Positions 52,574 through 61,345 of a DNA stretch of 64,000 nucleotides are shown here, in pieces; positions within the stretch are counted from its first letter, which is position 1, and each line of letters begins with the position of its first letter. This stretch comes from Pseudomonas sp. MF4836 (GTDB lineage: Bacteria; Pseudomonadota; Gammaproteobacteria; Pseudomonadales; Pseudomonadaceae), in contig NZ_MVOL01000021.1 of the NCBI RefSeq assembly GCF_002018875.1, positions 1-64,000 on the forward strand, given 5' to 3'. The notes under the pieces are model-generated. The model made no database searches and had not been told where the DNA came from. It saw only the letters and a list, made by a program, of their open reading frames with translations. The position numbers and the translations under genes are program-made.

Positions 52574-53524
52574 TTGAATATTTTTAGCATTTCCACTGCT
52601 CGGGATACGCCAGACAGCCGACTGCACAGCGAGGCCCGCGACTGGCTGCTGCTCCTGACCTCGGGCCAGGCCACCGTGGCCGACGCCAGGGCCTTGCGCC
52701 AATGGTGCGCGCAGAGCCCGGAGCATGCCCGGGCCTTCGAGCAGGCCAAGGCCCTGTGGCAGCAGTTGGCGCCCGCCGCCGAGCACTGGCAGCAGGCGAC
52801 GCAGCCCCGGCGTTTCGGGCGGCGGGCGTTCCTGGGTGGGGCGATTGCTGCCTCGGCGGCCTTGTTTATGGTGCGGCTCACGGTGCCCGGCGGTTTTGCC
52901 GGGTTGACGGCCGACTACCGCACCGAGGTCGGTGAGCAACGGCGAGTCGAACTGGCCGAGGGCGTCAGCCTCGAACTCAACACTCAGACCCGCATCAACC
53001 GCCGGGCATTGGCCGAGGGCGAGCAGGGCATCGAGTTGCTGCAGGGCGAAGTCGAGGTCCTGGCCCAGGCTGCGCGGCCGCTCAAGGTCCAGGCTGGCGC
53101 CGGCTGGCTGAGCGCGACAAGGGCGCGCTTCAACGTGCGCAACACCGACAGCCGGGTCTGCGTGACCTGCATCGAAGGTTCGGTGGCGGTGGCGGTGGGT
53201 GGACGCAGCATGGCGTTGGAGGCGGGCCGCCAACTGATCTACGACGCCCAGGGCATCGGCCAACCGCAGGTGGTGGACACCCAGGCGGTGGTTGCCTGGC
53301 GCGAGCAGGTCCTGGTGTTCGACAACGCCAGCCTCAACACCGTGATCGATGAGATCAACCGCTATCGCCCGGGGATGCTGGTGCTGCTCAACGCCGAGTT
53401 GGGCAAGCGCAAGGTCCAGGCACGCTTCAGCCTCAACCAGCTGGCCGGCGTGGCCCTGCTGATCCGCGACGCCTACGGCGCCAAATGCACTGAACTGCCG
53501 GGCGGCGTGGTCCTGCTCAGTTAG
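52574..53524 (+). CDS. vreR: VreR-like FecR-family anti-sigma regulator
   Basis: A 316 aa inner-membrane sigma regulator. An N-terminal DUF4880-type cytoplasmic domain (HSEARDWLLLLTSGQATVADARALRQWC) binds the sigma factor. One membrane helix follows, at about residues 93-109, beginning RRAFLGGAIAASAALF (a twin-arginine-like start). The periplasmic FecR domain (LAEGVSLELNTQTRI...LLQGEVEVLAQ) and a terminal STN-like segment (FDNASLNTVIDEINRYRPG) complete it. The only upstream start in frame is a TTG at 52574, since a stop lies 15 bases before it; the ribosome site is weak. It is the third gene of vreA-vreI-vreR and is followed by a REP doublet. Confidence 0.88.
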   Translation: MNIFSISTARDTPDSRLHSEARDWLLLLTSGQATVADARALRQWCAQSPEHARAFEQAKALWQQLAPAAEHWQQATQPRRFGRRAFLGGAIAASAALFMVRLTVPGGFAGLTADYRTEVGEQRRVELAEGVSLELNTQTRINRRALAEGEQGIELLQGEVEVLAQAARPLKVQAGAGWLSATRARFNVRNTDSRVCVTCIEGSVAVAVGGRSMALEAGRQLIYDAQGIGQPQVVDTQAVVAWREQVLVFDNASLNTVIDEINRYRPGMLVLLNAELGKRKVQARFSLNQLAGVALLIRDAYGAKCTELPGGVVLLS

Positions 53525-53527
53525 GCC

Positions 53528-53646
53528 CTGTAGCCGCTGCCGAAGGCTCGGGCCGCGCTGTCCCTCCAACCCATGCATTCCTTCCGGATGTATCCCGGCG
53601 CCCATACGGGCCAGCGTCCGCCCGAGCCTGGTGGCAGCGGCTACAG
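53528..53646. repeat. REP doublet (REPIN-like) between vreR and hxcW
   Basis: Two REP copies in opposite orientation. The left one (53528-53554) reads ctgtagccgctgccgaaggc followed by tcgggcc. The right one (53615-53646) in reverse complement reads ctgtagccgctgccaccagg followed by ctcgggcgg. They lie between the convergent vreR and hxcW stops and could form a long cruciform that also stops transcription. Confidence 0.88.
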
Positions 53647-53647
53647 G

Positions 53648-54271
53648 TTATTGCAGGGGGCCGAGCACTTGTCGGTAGCGTTCCACGCCTTGGGGTGTCT
53701 GGCGCACCAGGCTGATTTCCAGGCCGGGTGGGTTGTCCTGGCGATTGCCGCTGAGTTGTCGCCAGCCTTTGTCGGGGTCCCAGACCCGAAGTTGCAGGTC
53801 GCTGACCTGGCTCAGCACCGCCACCGCCTGTTTCGGCGCGGGCAGGGGGTAGCGGTCGCCGGCGGGGGCGGCGGCGCGGTACAGGGTGTCGCCCTTGAGC
53901 CACCAACGCACCCGTTGCAGGCCGGCACCCGGGACCGCCGCGCTGCGGATCAGGTCCAGGCGAAAGCCCTTGCTGTCCGAGCTGCGCACACTCAGGGCCG
54001 GTGGCGCGGCGGGCCGTGGCGGGTCTTCCCGAGGTTCGGCCGAGGCCTGTTCGGGTTCCGCCAGTTCGATCCCGGCCCGCAGGCTGATGTCGCGCTGCAA
54101 CTGGTTCAAGGCGCGCAACAAGGCTTCAGTCTGCTCGGTGCTGGCCTGCAGATGACGGTCGGCGCGGGTCACGCTGTCCAGCCCGCGCCAGGCAATCAGG
54201 CTGACCAGCGCCATGAGCATGATCGCCACCATTACTTCGATCAGGGTAAACCCCTGCTGCGTCCGCTTCAT
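53648..54271 (-). CDS. hxcW: Type II secretion minor pseudopilin J (HxcW)
   Basis: A 207 aa prepilin-like protein with a class III leader cleaved at QQG|FTLIEVMVAIMLMALVSLIAW. Glu5 of the mature form is present. It is GspJ-type, a minor pseudopilin in the tip of the secretion pseudopilus. An atypical Pro/Glu-rich insert (AEPEQASAEPREDPPRPAAPPAL) lies mid-protein. It overlaps hxcU by ATGA and is transcribed opposite to the main hxc run, as in P. aeruginosa. Confidence 0.88.
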   Translation of the reverse strand: MKRTQQGFTLIEVMVAIMLMALVSLIAWRGLDSVTRADRHLQASTEQTEALLRALNQLQRDISLRAGIELAEPEQASAEPREDPPRPAAPPALSVRSSDSKGFRLDLIRSAAVPGAGLQRVRWWLKGDTLYRAAAPAGDRYPLPAPKQAVAVLSQVSDLQLRVWDPDKGWRQLSGNRQDNPPGLEISLVRQTPQGVERYRQVLGPLQ

Positions 54272-54729
54272 GGCTGGTTCACCAGCCGCAACCGGCCATC
54301 CGCGTCGCGTTGCAGGCCGAGGCTGTGCTGCCCGTCGGACAGCACCAGGCGCAACGGCGGGTTGATCCACTCGGCGTCCAGCACCAGGGTTTGCCGGGGC
54401 TCGATGCGCACCTGCATCGGCGTGCTGTCCCAGGGCCGTGCATGCAATTGCGGGTCGCCCGCGAAGTGCTCCAGCCCCTGGCCATCGGCGCTGCGCCGGC
54501 TGAAGCCATAGCCTTTGGCGTCCGCGCGCCAGGTGATCGGGCGCCCATCGACCCGTGCCTCGGCCTGGGCCATTTGCAGCAACTGGCTCAAGCGCTCGGC
54601 ATCCTTGCGCAGCTGTTGCAGCGGGTCGGGCTTGATGCTCAGGCCGATAGCCGCACTGGCGATGCCGATGATCACCAGCACCACCATCAGCTCGATCAGG
54701 GTGAAGCCCTGTTGCTTGAGGTTGTTCAT
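54268..54729 (-). CDS. hxcU: Type II secretion minor pseudopilin H (HxcU)
   Basis: A 153 aa prepilin-like protein, leader ending KQQG|FTLIELMVVLVIIGIASAAIGLSI, GspH type. The start MNNLKQQG follows a gggag site; longer frames upstream are rejected. It is the first gene of the hxcU-hxcW pair, divergent from hxcP, whose start is 117 bases away. Confidence 0.88.
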   Translation of the reverse strand: MNNLKQQGFTLIELMVVLVIIGIASAAIGLSIKPDPLQQLRKDAERLSQLLQMAQAEARVDGRPITWRADAKGYGFSRRSADGQGLEHFAGDPQLHARPWDSTPMQVRIEPRQTLVLDAEWINPPLRLVLSDGQHSLGLQRDADGRLRLVNQP

Positions 54730-54845
54730 GTTCGCGCTCCCTTGCGTCGATCCGATGCTGCACGGCGAAGATGATGGGCGTGTGAAATAAAAACGTGAGA
54801 ATTGGCCTGTAGGCTGTCGGCACGGACAATCAGGAGGTCCCATCC

Positions 54846-55277
54846 ATGGCATTCGCCCATCGTATTTCAGCTGCGCACGCGGTCCAGGGCCTGGCCTTGC
54901 TGGCCGCCCTGGCCGGGGTTGCGACCTGGTCATCATTGCTGCTCACCTCCGCCGAGTCCCACACCCCGCCCGTGGCGCCCCAGGTGCGGGCGGAGCGCAA
55001 CGACAACCCGGCGCTGCAGTGGTTTTCCAATCACCCGGCGCCGGTGCAGATCAAGGTCTCCGGGGTACTCAGCGGGGCCCATGGCGCGGTGGCGATCCTC
55101 AGCCTCAACGACGGCCCGCCACGCAGTTTCATGCAGGGCGAGCGCCTGAGCCAGGGCGTGCGCCTGGCGGCGATCGAAGGCGATGCGGTGCTGATCGAGC
55201 GTGGTGGCGAAACCACGCGCCTGAGCCTGCCCAAGCCAGCGGAGCCGCCGGCCTTGCCGATTCTCACCCGGCCCTAG
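54846..55277 (+). CDS. hxcP: Type II secretion inner-membrane component C (HxcP)
   Basis: A 143 aa bitopic protein with one N-terminal helix (AVQGLALLAALAGVATWSSLLL). The periplasmic homology region follows (PVQIKVSGVLSGAHGAVAILSLNDGPPRSFMQGERLSQGVRLAAIEGDAVLIERGGE). It lacks the C-terminal PDZ or coiled-coil domain of most GspC proteins, as the Hxc version does. An ideal aggagg ribosome site lies before the ATG. It is convergent with hxcV, only six bases apart. Confidence 0.85.
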   Translation: MAFAHRISAAHAVQGLALLAALAGVATWSSLLLTSAESHTPPVAPQVRAERNDNPALQWFSNHPAPVQIKVSGVLSGAHGAVAILSLNDGPPRSFMQGERLSQGVRLAAIEGDAVLIERGGETTRLSLPKPAEPPALPILTRP

Positions 55278-55283
55278 AGCGGC

Positions 55284-55673
55284 CTAGGGCAACTTCTTCA
55301 GCAGTGCGCGGCCCACCAGGGTTTCCAGGCGCGCCAGGGGCGGTCCGTCTTGGCGCCGGTCCAGCACCTGCACGCTGACCTTGAACAGCCGCGCCTGCGG
55401 CCCTTGGCTGATGACCTGTTCGCAACGCAATTGCAGGCGGCCCTGGTCGCACTCGAACACCTGGCTGCCCAGGCTCGGGCGGCCCTCCAGGCGCACTTCG
55501 GCGAGGCGGCTCTGGGCGGCCAGCATGGCGATGGATTTGTCCCGCAACAGGCCGTTGCTCTGGGTCATGACCCCGGCCACGCGCACGGCCGCCGACATGG
55601 CCACGGCGATGATCGCCAGCGCCACCAGCACTTCGATCAGGGTAAAGCCTTGCTCATTACGCGGGTGTGGCAT
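55284..55673 (-). CDS. hxcV: Type II secretion minor pseudopilin I (HxcV)
   Basis: A 129 aa prepilin-like protein, leader ending NEQG|FTLIEVLVALAIIAVAMSAAVRV, GspI type. It is transcribed opposite to its neighbours hxcP and hxcT. The start MPHPRNEQG is the usual short leader; upstream codons are rejected. Its stop lies in one arm of a small palindrome shared with the hxcP stop. Confidence 0.87.
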   Translation of the reverse strand: MPHPRNEQGFTLIEVLVALAIIAVAMSAAVRVAGVMTQSNGLLRDKSIAMLAAQSRLAEVRLEGRPSLGSQVFECDQGRLQLRCEQVISQGPQARLFKVSVQVLDRRQDGPPLARLETLVGRALLKKLP

Positions 55674-55821
55674 GGCGTGCTCGGGCCGGGAAACAGGCCC
55701 GCAGACTAGCCTTCGGGCTTGACCGATTGGCGACCGAAACACCCGAGGATTTTCAATACCACTGACATATCTTCTTGCAACACTGCGCGACGAATCCGCA
55801 ATCAAGCCAAGGAATGTCGAG

Positions 55822-56271
55822 ATGGATATCGCGCACTTCACGTCCCCGCCCCGAGGCCCTCGCGGCCAGCGTGGCTTCACCCTGATCGAGATCATGGTAG
55901 TGGTGGTCATTCTCGGGATCCTGGCGGCCATGGTGGTGCCCAAGGTCCTTGACCGGCCGGACCAGGCGCGGGCCACGGCGGCGAAGCAGGACATTGGCGG
56001 GTTGATGCAGGCGCTGAAACTCTACCGCCTCGACCACGGCAGCTACCCGAACATGACCCAGGGCCTGAAGGTGCTGGCAGAGCGCCCGGCCGACGCCAAA
56101 AACAGCAACTGGCGCTCTTACCTGGAGCGCCTGCCCAACGACCCCTGGGGCCGGCCTTATCACTACCTCAACCCGGGCGCCAACGGTGAGGTCGACGTGT
56201 TTTCCCTGGGGGCCGACGGGCAACCCGATGGCGACGGTGTGAATGCCGATATCGGCTCCTGGCAGCTGTAA
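55822..56271 (+). CDS. hxcT: Type II secretion major pseudopilin G (HxcT)
   Basis: A 149 aa major pseudopilin. The leader ends GQRG|FTLIEIMVVVVILGILAAMVVPKV. The mature protein has the GspG signature ALKLYRLDHGSYPN and a C-terminal calcium-binding loop region (NPGANGEVDVFSLGADGQPDGDGVNADIGSW). An aagga site precedes the ATG. The leader is longer than usual (18 residues before the cleavage Gly-Phe). It begins the run hxcT-X-Y-Z-Q; the 148-base gap before it, shared with divergent hxcV, should contain its promoter. Confidence 0.93.
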   Translation: MDIAHFTSPPRGPRGQRGFTLIEIMVVVVILGILAAMVVPKVLDRPDQARATAAKQDIGGLMQALKLYRLDHGSYPNMTQGLKVLAERPADAKNSNWRSYLERLPNDPWGRPYHYLNPGANGEVDVFSLGADGQPDGDGVNADIGSWQL

Positions 56272-56279
56272 GGGCGACC

Positions 56280-57260
56280 ATGAAAACCCATTCGCCGAAG
56301 CCGGCGAAGCAGCGCGGCATGGCGATTATCAGTGCCTTGCTGATTGCTGCCGTGGTCGCGGTCATCGCCGGAGGCATGCTCACCCGGCAGACCCTGTTCA
56401 CCCGCACCCTGGAGGCCGAGCAACTGCGGATCCAGGGCAACTGGCAGTTGCAGGGCAGCCTGGAACTGAGCCGCCAACTGCTGTGGGAGGCGCGCCAGCA
56501 CGAGGTCCTGACCCGCCTCGATCAGGCATGGGCCCAGCCTCTGGGCGGGATCCAGGCGAGCAACCTTGGCGGCGTGTTCGAGGGTCGGCTGGAGGATGAG
56601 CAGGGCAAGTTCAACCTGCGCAACCTGGTGCTCAATCAGCAGCCGGACGCCGCCCAATTGCAGAACTTCCAGCGCCTGTGCGCGCTGCTCGGCATCGACG
56701 CCAACCTTGGCCGACGCATCAGCCAGCGAGTGATCGCCTCCTATGACCTGCTGCCTGAGCGGCTGGCTCCAGTGCCGGTGAAGAACGGCTTCGACAGCGG
56801 CCGTGAAACCTCACCGGGCAGTGCCGCGCGCCTGCTGCCGGCCAGACAGCCGATGCTGCGCAGCCTGGATGACCTGCGGGGCCTGGAAGGGCTGGATGAA
56901 CGCCGGCTGAAGCAGCTGGCGGCCTATATCAGCCTGTTGCCGAGCAACACCTGGGTCAACGGCAACACCGCCAGTGCCGAGGTGCTCAGCGCAGTGGTGC
57001 CGGGCCTGGGTTTGCCCCAGGCCCGGGCTCTGGTGGCCGAGCGTGACGGCGGTCGTTGGTTTATCAACCGCGGGGACTTTTTCAACCGCCTGCGTTTAAA
57101 GGGGCTGGCCCTGGACCAGGTCCAGGTGGGGATCACCAGTGAGTGGTTTCAGCTCAATGGGCAGGTTCGCCGCGAGCAGCGCCGGCTGCATCTTCAGGCG
57201 CTGTTGCATCGGCCCGAAGACCGCCTGCCACAGGTGATCTGGTCGCGGGTGGGGGCATGA
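56280..57260 (+). CDS. hxcX: Type II secretion pseudopilin K (HxcX)
   Basis: A 326 aa GspK-type protein, the large tip pseudopilin that begins pseudopilus assembly. The leader/TM region is KQRGMAIISALLIAAVVAVIAGGML, with Met rather than Phe after the cleavage Gly. Helix-hairpin-helix-like segments follow (LQNFQRLCALLGID; LPSNTWVNGNTASAEVLSAVVPGL), as in other GspK proteins. It begins eight bases after hxcT and overlaps hxcY by ATGA. Confidence 0.9.
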   Translation: MKTHSPKPAKQRGMAIISALLIAAVVAVIAGGMLTRQTLFTRTLEAEQLRIQGNWQLQGSLELSRQLLWEARQHEVLTRLDQAWAQPLGGIQASNLGGVFEGRLEDEQGKFNLRNLVLNQQPDAAQLQNFQRLCALLGIDANLGRRISQRVIASYDLLPERLAPVPVKNGFDSGRETSPGSAARLLPARQPMLRSLDDLRGLEGLDERRLKQLAAYISLLPSNTWVNGNTASAEVLSAVVPGLGLPQARALVAERDGGRWFINRGDFFNRLRLKGLALDQVQVGITSEWFQLNGQVRREQRRLHLQALLHRPEDRLPQVIWSRVGA

Positions 57261-58423
57261 GCCGGTTGCGGGTCGCCTTGCCGGCCCTGGAACACCTGAG
57301 CGCCGAAAGCCTGGTGCAGTTTGCCTGGCTGGACCGCGCCGGACAGGTCAGCCGTGAGGGCCAGGGCAGCCTGGCGCAACTGGGGCTGGCACACAAGGCG
57401 CTGGCGCTGGAGTGCTTCCTGCACCCCCAGGACAGCCTGCTGACCAGCCTCGAATTGCCGCTGTTGCCGACGGCCAAGGTCGCGGCGGCGGTGAATTGCG
57501 CGGCCCAGGCGCTGATCCTCGGGCCGTTGCAGGAGATGCATGTGGCCCACGGCCCCCGCGAGAGCAATGGCCTGGTGCAGATTGCCTGGCTGGCCAAGGT
57601 GCGCCTGGCCCACCTGGGTCGGGTCCTGGCCCAGGTGCAGCTGAAGGTGCGCGGCCTGTACCCGGCGCCCTATGCCCTGGCGCTGCCGCCCCCTGGACGG
57701 CTGACGGTGGCCCTGGCGGCGGAGCATTTGTTGTTGCGCCACAGCCTGCAACAGGGCGCGGTGCATCCCTTGGGCCAGCAGGCACTGCAGGACCTGCTGG
57801 CCTCGGGCGCCGAGTTGCAGTGGGTCGGCGAGGGCGCTCCGGCAACGGCGCAGGCGCTGGGCACGGCACAACGCTGGAGCGGCGCGGCACCGACCTGGGG
57901 CCTGCACGGCGGGCTCGACGCGCCCCGTGTCGGCGCGGCCGGCTGGGGCCGGGCGCTGGCGTGCGGCGCCCTGGCCGTGGCGATCTGGGCCCTGGGCCTG
58001 AACCTGTACGCGGCACGACAGGCCGAAGAGGGTCAGCGGCTCAAGGCGCAGATGAGCCAGCGGGTGAAACAGGCCTTCCCCGAATTGCCGGTGATTCTCA
58101 ACCCGTTGCAACAGGCCCGCCAGCAATTGGCCGCTCGCCAGAGCGGCACGGCGGCTGACCCCGGGCAACGCTTTGCCAGCCTGTTGCAACTGGCGGGCAA
58201 GGCCATGCCGTTTATAGTCGGCGGCGTACAGCAACTGGAGTTCGAGCAAGGGCGCCTGCACCTGAGGCTGTCGAACGATAGCCAGCAGGGCGCGCCAGGC
58301 GACTGGCAAGCGGCCTTGACCCAGGCCGGTTTTGCCGCCGTTCGCGATGAACACGGCTGGACCCTGGGTCCCCTGGCCGAGTCCGCCGAGGCCACGGCTG
58401 CCAAGGAGGCCGCGGATGAGTAA
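57257..58423 (+). CDS. hxcY: Type II secretion component L (HxcY)
   Basis: A 388 aa GspL-type protein that links the secretion ATPase to the inner-membrane platform. The cytoplasmic actin-like domain covers about 1-235, a single helix follows (GRALACGALAVAIWALGLNLYAARQ), then a periplasmic ferredoxin-like domain. The start MSRLRVALPALEHL overlaps the hxcX stop by four bases; a longer open frame is rejected. The end overlaps hxcZ by eight bases. Confidence 0.88.
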   Translation: MSRLRVALPALEHLSAESLVQFAWLDRAGQVSREGQGSLAQLGLAHKALALECFLHPQDSLLTSLELPLLPTAKVAAAVNCAAQALILGPLQEMHVAHGPRESNGLVQIAWLAKVRLAHLGRVLAQVQLKVRGLYPAPYALALPPPGRLTVALAAEHLLLRHSLQQGAVHPLGQQALQDLLASGAELQWVGEGAPATAQALGTAQRWSGAAPTWGLHGGLDAPRVGAAGWGRALACGALAVAIWALGLNLYAARQAEEGQRLKAQMSQRVKQAFPELPVILNPLQQARQQLAARQSGTAADPGQRFASLLQLAGKAMPFIVGGVQQLEFEQGRLHLRLSNDSQQGAPGDWQAALTQAGFAAVRDEHGWTLGPLAESAEATAAKEAADE

Positions 58424-58982
58424 GCGCGCGTTGGCCCCGTATCGATTGCGCTGGCAGCGCCTGCGAAGCCAGGCCGAACAGCTGTGGAGCGGCCTGGCGC
58501 TGCGGGAGAAGCGCCTGCTGGCGGGCATGGGCCTGGGGCTGTCCGGCCTGCTGCTGTGGATGCTGCTGATCCAGCCGGCGCTGGCCAGGATCGATTACTG
58601 GCAAACCGAAACCCCCAAGCTGCGGGCCCAGGCCGAAGCCTTGCATGTGCTGCTGCAAGAGGTCGCCAGCGACCCGCGGCCAACCCCCGGCGCGGACCTG
58701 GAACCGGCGTTGCGCCAGGCCCTGGACAGTGCCGGGCTCAAGGACCGTTATCAATTGCAGGCCCCCGATGCTGCGGTACCCGGCAGTTGGCGCCTGACCT
58801 TTCAAGAGGCCCCGGCGGATGCCGTGGTCGGCTGGCTGCTGGGTAGCCCCCGGCAATTTTCCCTGGAGGTGTCCGAGGCTCGCCTGCAACGCGCAGGCGC
58901 GGCCCAGGCCGAAGATTCGGCCGGCACATTGTCCGGAACCGTTCGCATGGATCAGGCGCTTGGCGCTAAGGAAGCTTCATGA
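58416..58982 (+). CDS. hxcZ: Type II secretion component M (HxcZ)
   Basis: A 188 aa GspM-type inner-membrane protein. A positively charged cytoplasmic start (MSKRALAPYRLRWQRLRSQ) is followed by one helix (LLAGMGLGLSGLLLWMLLIQPAL) and a periplasmic domain. An aaggagg site lies before the ATG, inside hxcY. It ends in an ATGA overlap with hxcQ. It partners HxcY in the platform. Confidence 0.88.
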   Translation: MSKRALAPYRLRWQRLRSQAEQLWSGLALREKRLLAGMGLGLSGLLLWMLLIQPALARIDYWQTETPKLRAQAEALHVLLQEVASDPRPTPGADLEPALRQALDSAGLKDRYQLQAPDAAVPGSWRLTFQEAPADAVVGWLLGSPRQFSLEVSEARLQRAGAAQAEDSAGTLSGTVRMDQALGAKEAS

Positions 58983-61345
58983 AGTGGTCAGGCTCCAATA
59001 CCGCGCGCTGTCGCAAGGCCGCGCCCCTGCTATTGCTCGCCCTGGGAGCGTGCAGCAACACCCAGTCGCCGACACCGCCGCCCTTGCTGGTGGACAGTGA
59101 ACTGGGCCAACCCCTGGCCGATACCCGACGCAGCGGCGACGCCTTGCTCGACCGCCAGCGCCCGGCCAGCAGCCTGGAGCCGCGGCCAAGGGTGCAGCAC
59201 CCGGTGACCAACAGCGCCCGTGGCCACGCCGCCAATACCCGTGGCAGCGCAGCGCGCAACCCCCTGGGTGAGCAGCCGGTGCAGCTGAACTTTGTCGAGG
59301 CCGATATCCAGGCCGTGGTGCGGGCGTTGTCCCGCTCCACCGGCCAGCAGTTCCTGGTGGACCCGCGGGTCAAAGGCACTTTGACCCTGGTCAGCGAGGG
59401 GCAGGTGCCGGCTCATCAGGCCTATGCCATGTTGCTCGCGGCGCTGCGCATGCAGGGCTTCAGCGTGGTGGATGTGGGCGGCGTGGCCCAGGTGGTGCCC
59501 GAGGCCGATGCCAAGCTGCTGGGCGGGCCGATCTACAGCGCCGACAAACCCGCGGGCAACGGCATGTTGACCCGGACTTTTCGCCTGCAATATGAGAACG
59601 CGGTGAACCTGATCCCGGTGCTGCGCCCGATCGTTTCGCCGAATAATCCGATCAACGCCTACCCGGGCAATAACAGCATCGTCGTCACCGACTATGCGGA
59701 AAACCTGCAACGGGTGGCGCAGATTATCGACGGCATCGACACCCCGAGCGCCATCGATACCGATGTGGTGGCGGTGCAAAACGGCATCGCGGTCGATATC
59801 GCGGCCATGGTGGCCGAACTCCTGGAAAATCAGGGCGGCGACCAGACGCAAAAAATCAACGTGATCGGCGACCCACGCTCCAACTCGATCATCATCCGCG
59901 CCGGCAGCCCGGAACGGACCGAACTGGCACGCAACCTGATCTACAAACTGGACAACGCCCAAAGCAACCCCAGCAACCTGCACGTGGTCTACCTGCGCAA
60001 CGCCCAGGCCGGCAAATTGGCCCAGGCTCTGCGCGGCTTGCTGACCGGTGAAAGCGACGGCGGTGGCAACGACAATGCCCGTTCGATGCTGAGCGGCATG
60101 GGCGGCTCCGGACAAAGCGCCCAGGGCAGCAGCCAGAACAGCAGCGGCACACCCACCGCCAGCGGCAACCTCAATGGCAGCACAGGCAGCAGCGGCTATG
60201 CCCAGGGCGCCAGTGCCGCCAGCACCCAGGGCAGCAGCACGACCCAGAGCGACCAGAACACCGCGTTCAGCGCAGGCGGCGTAACCATCCAGGCCGACGC
60301 CACCACCAACACCTTGCTGATTTCCGCGCCGGACCCGCTGTACCGCAACCTGCGGGAAGTGATCGACATGCTCGACCAGCGCCGGGCCCAGGTGGTGATC
60401 GAAAGCCTGATCGTCGAAGTCAACGAAGACGATGCCAGCGAGTTCGGCGTGCAATGGCAGGCCGGCAATTTGGCCGGCACTGGTGGTTTCGGCGGGGTCA
60501 ACCTGGGGGGGAGCGGGCTCAACGGCACACCCACCAGCAAGACCAGCATCGATGTCTTGCCCAAAGGCCTGAACATCGGCCTGGTCAACGGCACGGTGGA
60601 TATTCCGGGGATAGGCAAAGTGCTGGACCTCAAGGTTTTGGCCCGGGCCCTGAAAAGCAAAGGCGGGACCAATGTGCTGTCGACGCCCAACCTGCTGACC
60701 CTGGATAACGAGGCAGCGAGCATTTTTGTCGGGCAGACCATTCCCTTTGTCACCGGCAGCTATGTGACCGGAGGCGGCGGCACCAGCAATAACCCGTTCC
60801 AGACCGTACAGCGCGAAGAAGTGGGGTTGAAGCTGAATGTGCGGCCGCAGATTTCCGAAGGCGGCACGGTGAAACTGGATATCTACCAGGAAGTCAGCAG
60901 CGTCGATCAGCGCGCTTCGGTGGATGCCGGCACTGTCACCAACAAACGCGCAATCGATACCAGCATCCTCCTGGATGACGGGCAGATCATGGTCCTCGGC
61001 GGCCTGCTACAAGACGGCTACAGCCAGAGCAACGACGCCGTGCCCTGGCTGTCGAATATCCCCGGGCTTGGTGCGTTGTTTCGCAATGAAAAACGCAGCG
61101 TCAACAAAACCAATCTGATGGTGTTTTTACGGCCCTACATCATCCGCGACAGCGGAGCGGGGCGCAGTATCACCCTGAACCGCTACGACTTCATGCGCCG
61201 CGCCCAAGGTGGCCTGCAGCCGGAAAGAAGCTGGGCCATGCCGGATATGCAGGCACCGCAATTGCCCTCGGTAGAGAAGGGCATCCCCGGCGCAACCCCA
61301 GCGGCCCAAGGGCCCAGGGCCGTGATCAGGGCGGTGCCGCAATGA
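58979..61345 (+). CDS. hxcQ: Liposecretin (HxcQ), outer-membrane channel of T2SS
   Basis: A 788 aa secretin. The N-terminus is a lipoprotein signal (APLLLLALGAC) with the lipid-bearing Cys25 followed by Ser, favouring outer-membrane sorting. P. aeruginosa HxcQ is likewise a lipoprotein that needs no pilotin. N-domains begin at VQLNFVEADIQAVVRALSRSTGQQFLVDPRV. The N3 loop is expanded by a long Ser/Gly/Thr/Gln low-complexity stretch (about residues 350-430). The C-terminal secretin domain includes VIESLIVEVNEDDASEFGVQW, NVLSTPNLLTLDNEAASIFVGQTIPFVTGS and DDGQIMVLGGLL. Confidence 0.95.
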   Translation: MKWSGSNTARCRKAAPLLLLALGACSNTQSPTPPPLLVDSELGQPLADTRRSGDALLDRQRPASSLEPRPRVQHPVTNSARGHAANTRGSAARNPLGEQPVQLNFVEADIQAVVRALSRSTGQQFLVDPRVKGTLTLVSEGQVPAHQAYAMLLAALRMQGFSVVDVGGVAQVVPEADAKLLGGPIYSADKPAGNGMLTRTFRLQYENAVNLIPVLRPIVSPNNPINAYPGNNSIVVTDYAENLQRVAQIIDGIDTPSAIDTDVVAVQNGIAVDIAAMVAELLENQGGDQTQKINVIGDPRSNSIIIRAGSPERTELARNLIYKLDNAQSNPSNLHVVYLRNAQAGKLAQALRGLLTGESDGGGNDNARSMLSGMGGSGQSAQGSSQNSSGTPTASGNLNGSTGSSGYAQGASAASTQGSSTTQSDQNTAFSAGGVTIQADATTNTLLISAPDPLYRNLREVIDMLDQRRAQVVIESLIVEVNEDDASEFGVQWQAGNLAGTGGFGGVNLGGSGLNGTPTSKTSIDVLPKGLNIGLVNGTVDIPGIGKVLDLKVLARALKSKGGTNVLSTPNLLTLDNEAASIFVGQTIPFVTGSYVTGGGGTSNNPFQTVQREEVGLKLNVRPQISEGGTVKLDIYQEVSSVDQRASVDAGTVTNKRAIDTSILLDDGQIMVLGGLLQDGYSQSNDAVPWLSNIPGLGALFRNEKRSVNKTNLMVFLRPYIIRDSGAGRSITLNRYDFMRRAQGGLQPERSWAMPDMQAPQLPSVEKGIPGATPAAQGPRAVIRAVPQ

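Noticed and set aside
52532..53605. Minus-strand frame opposite vreR
   Set aside because: A shadow of vreR; no domain signal.
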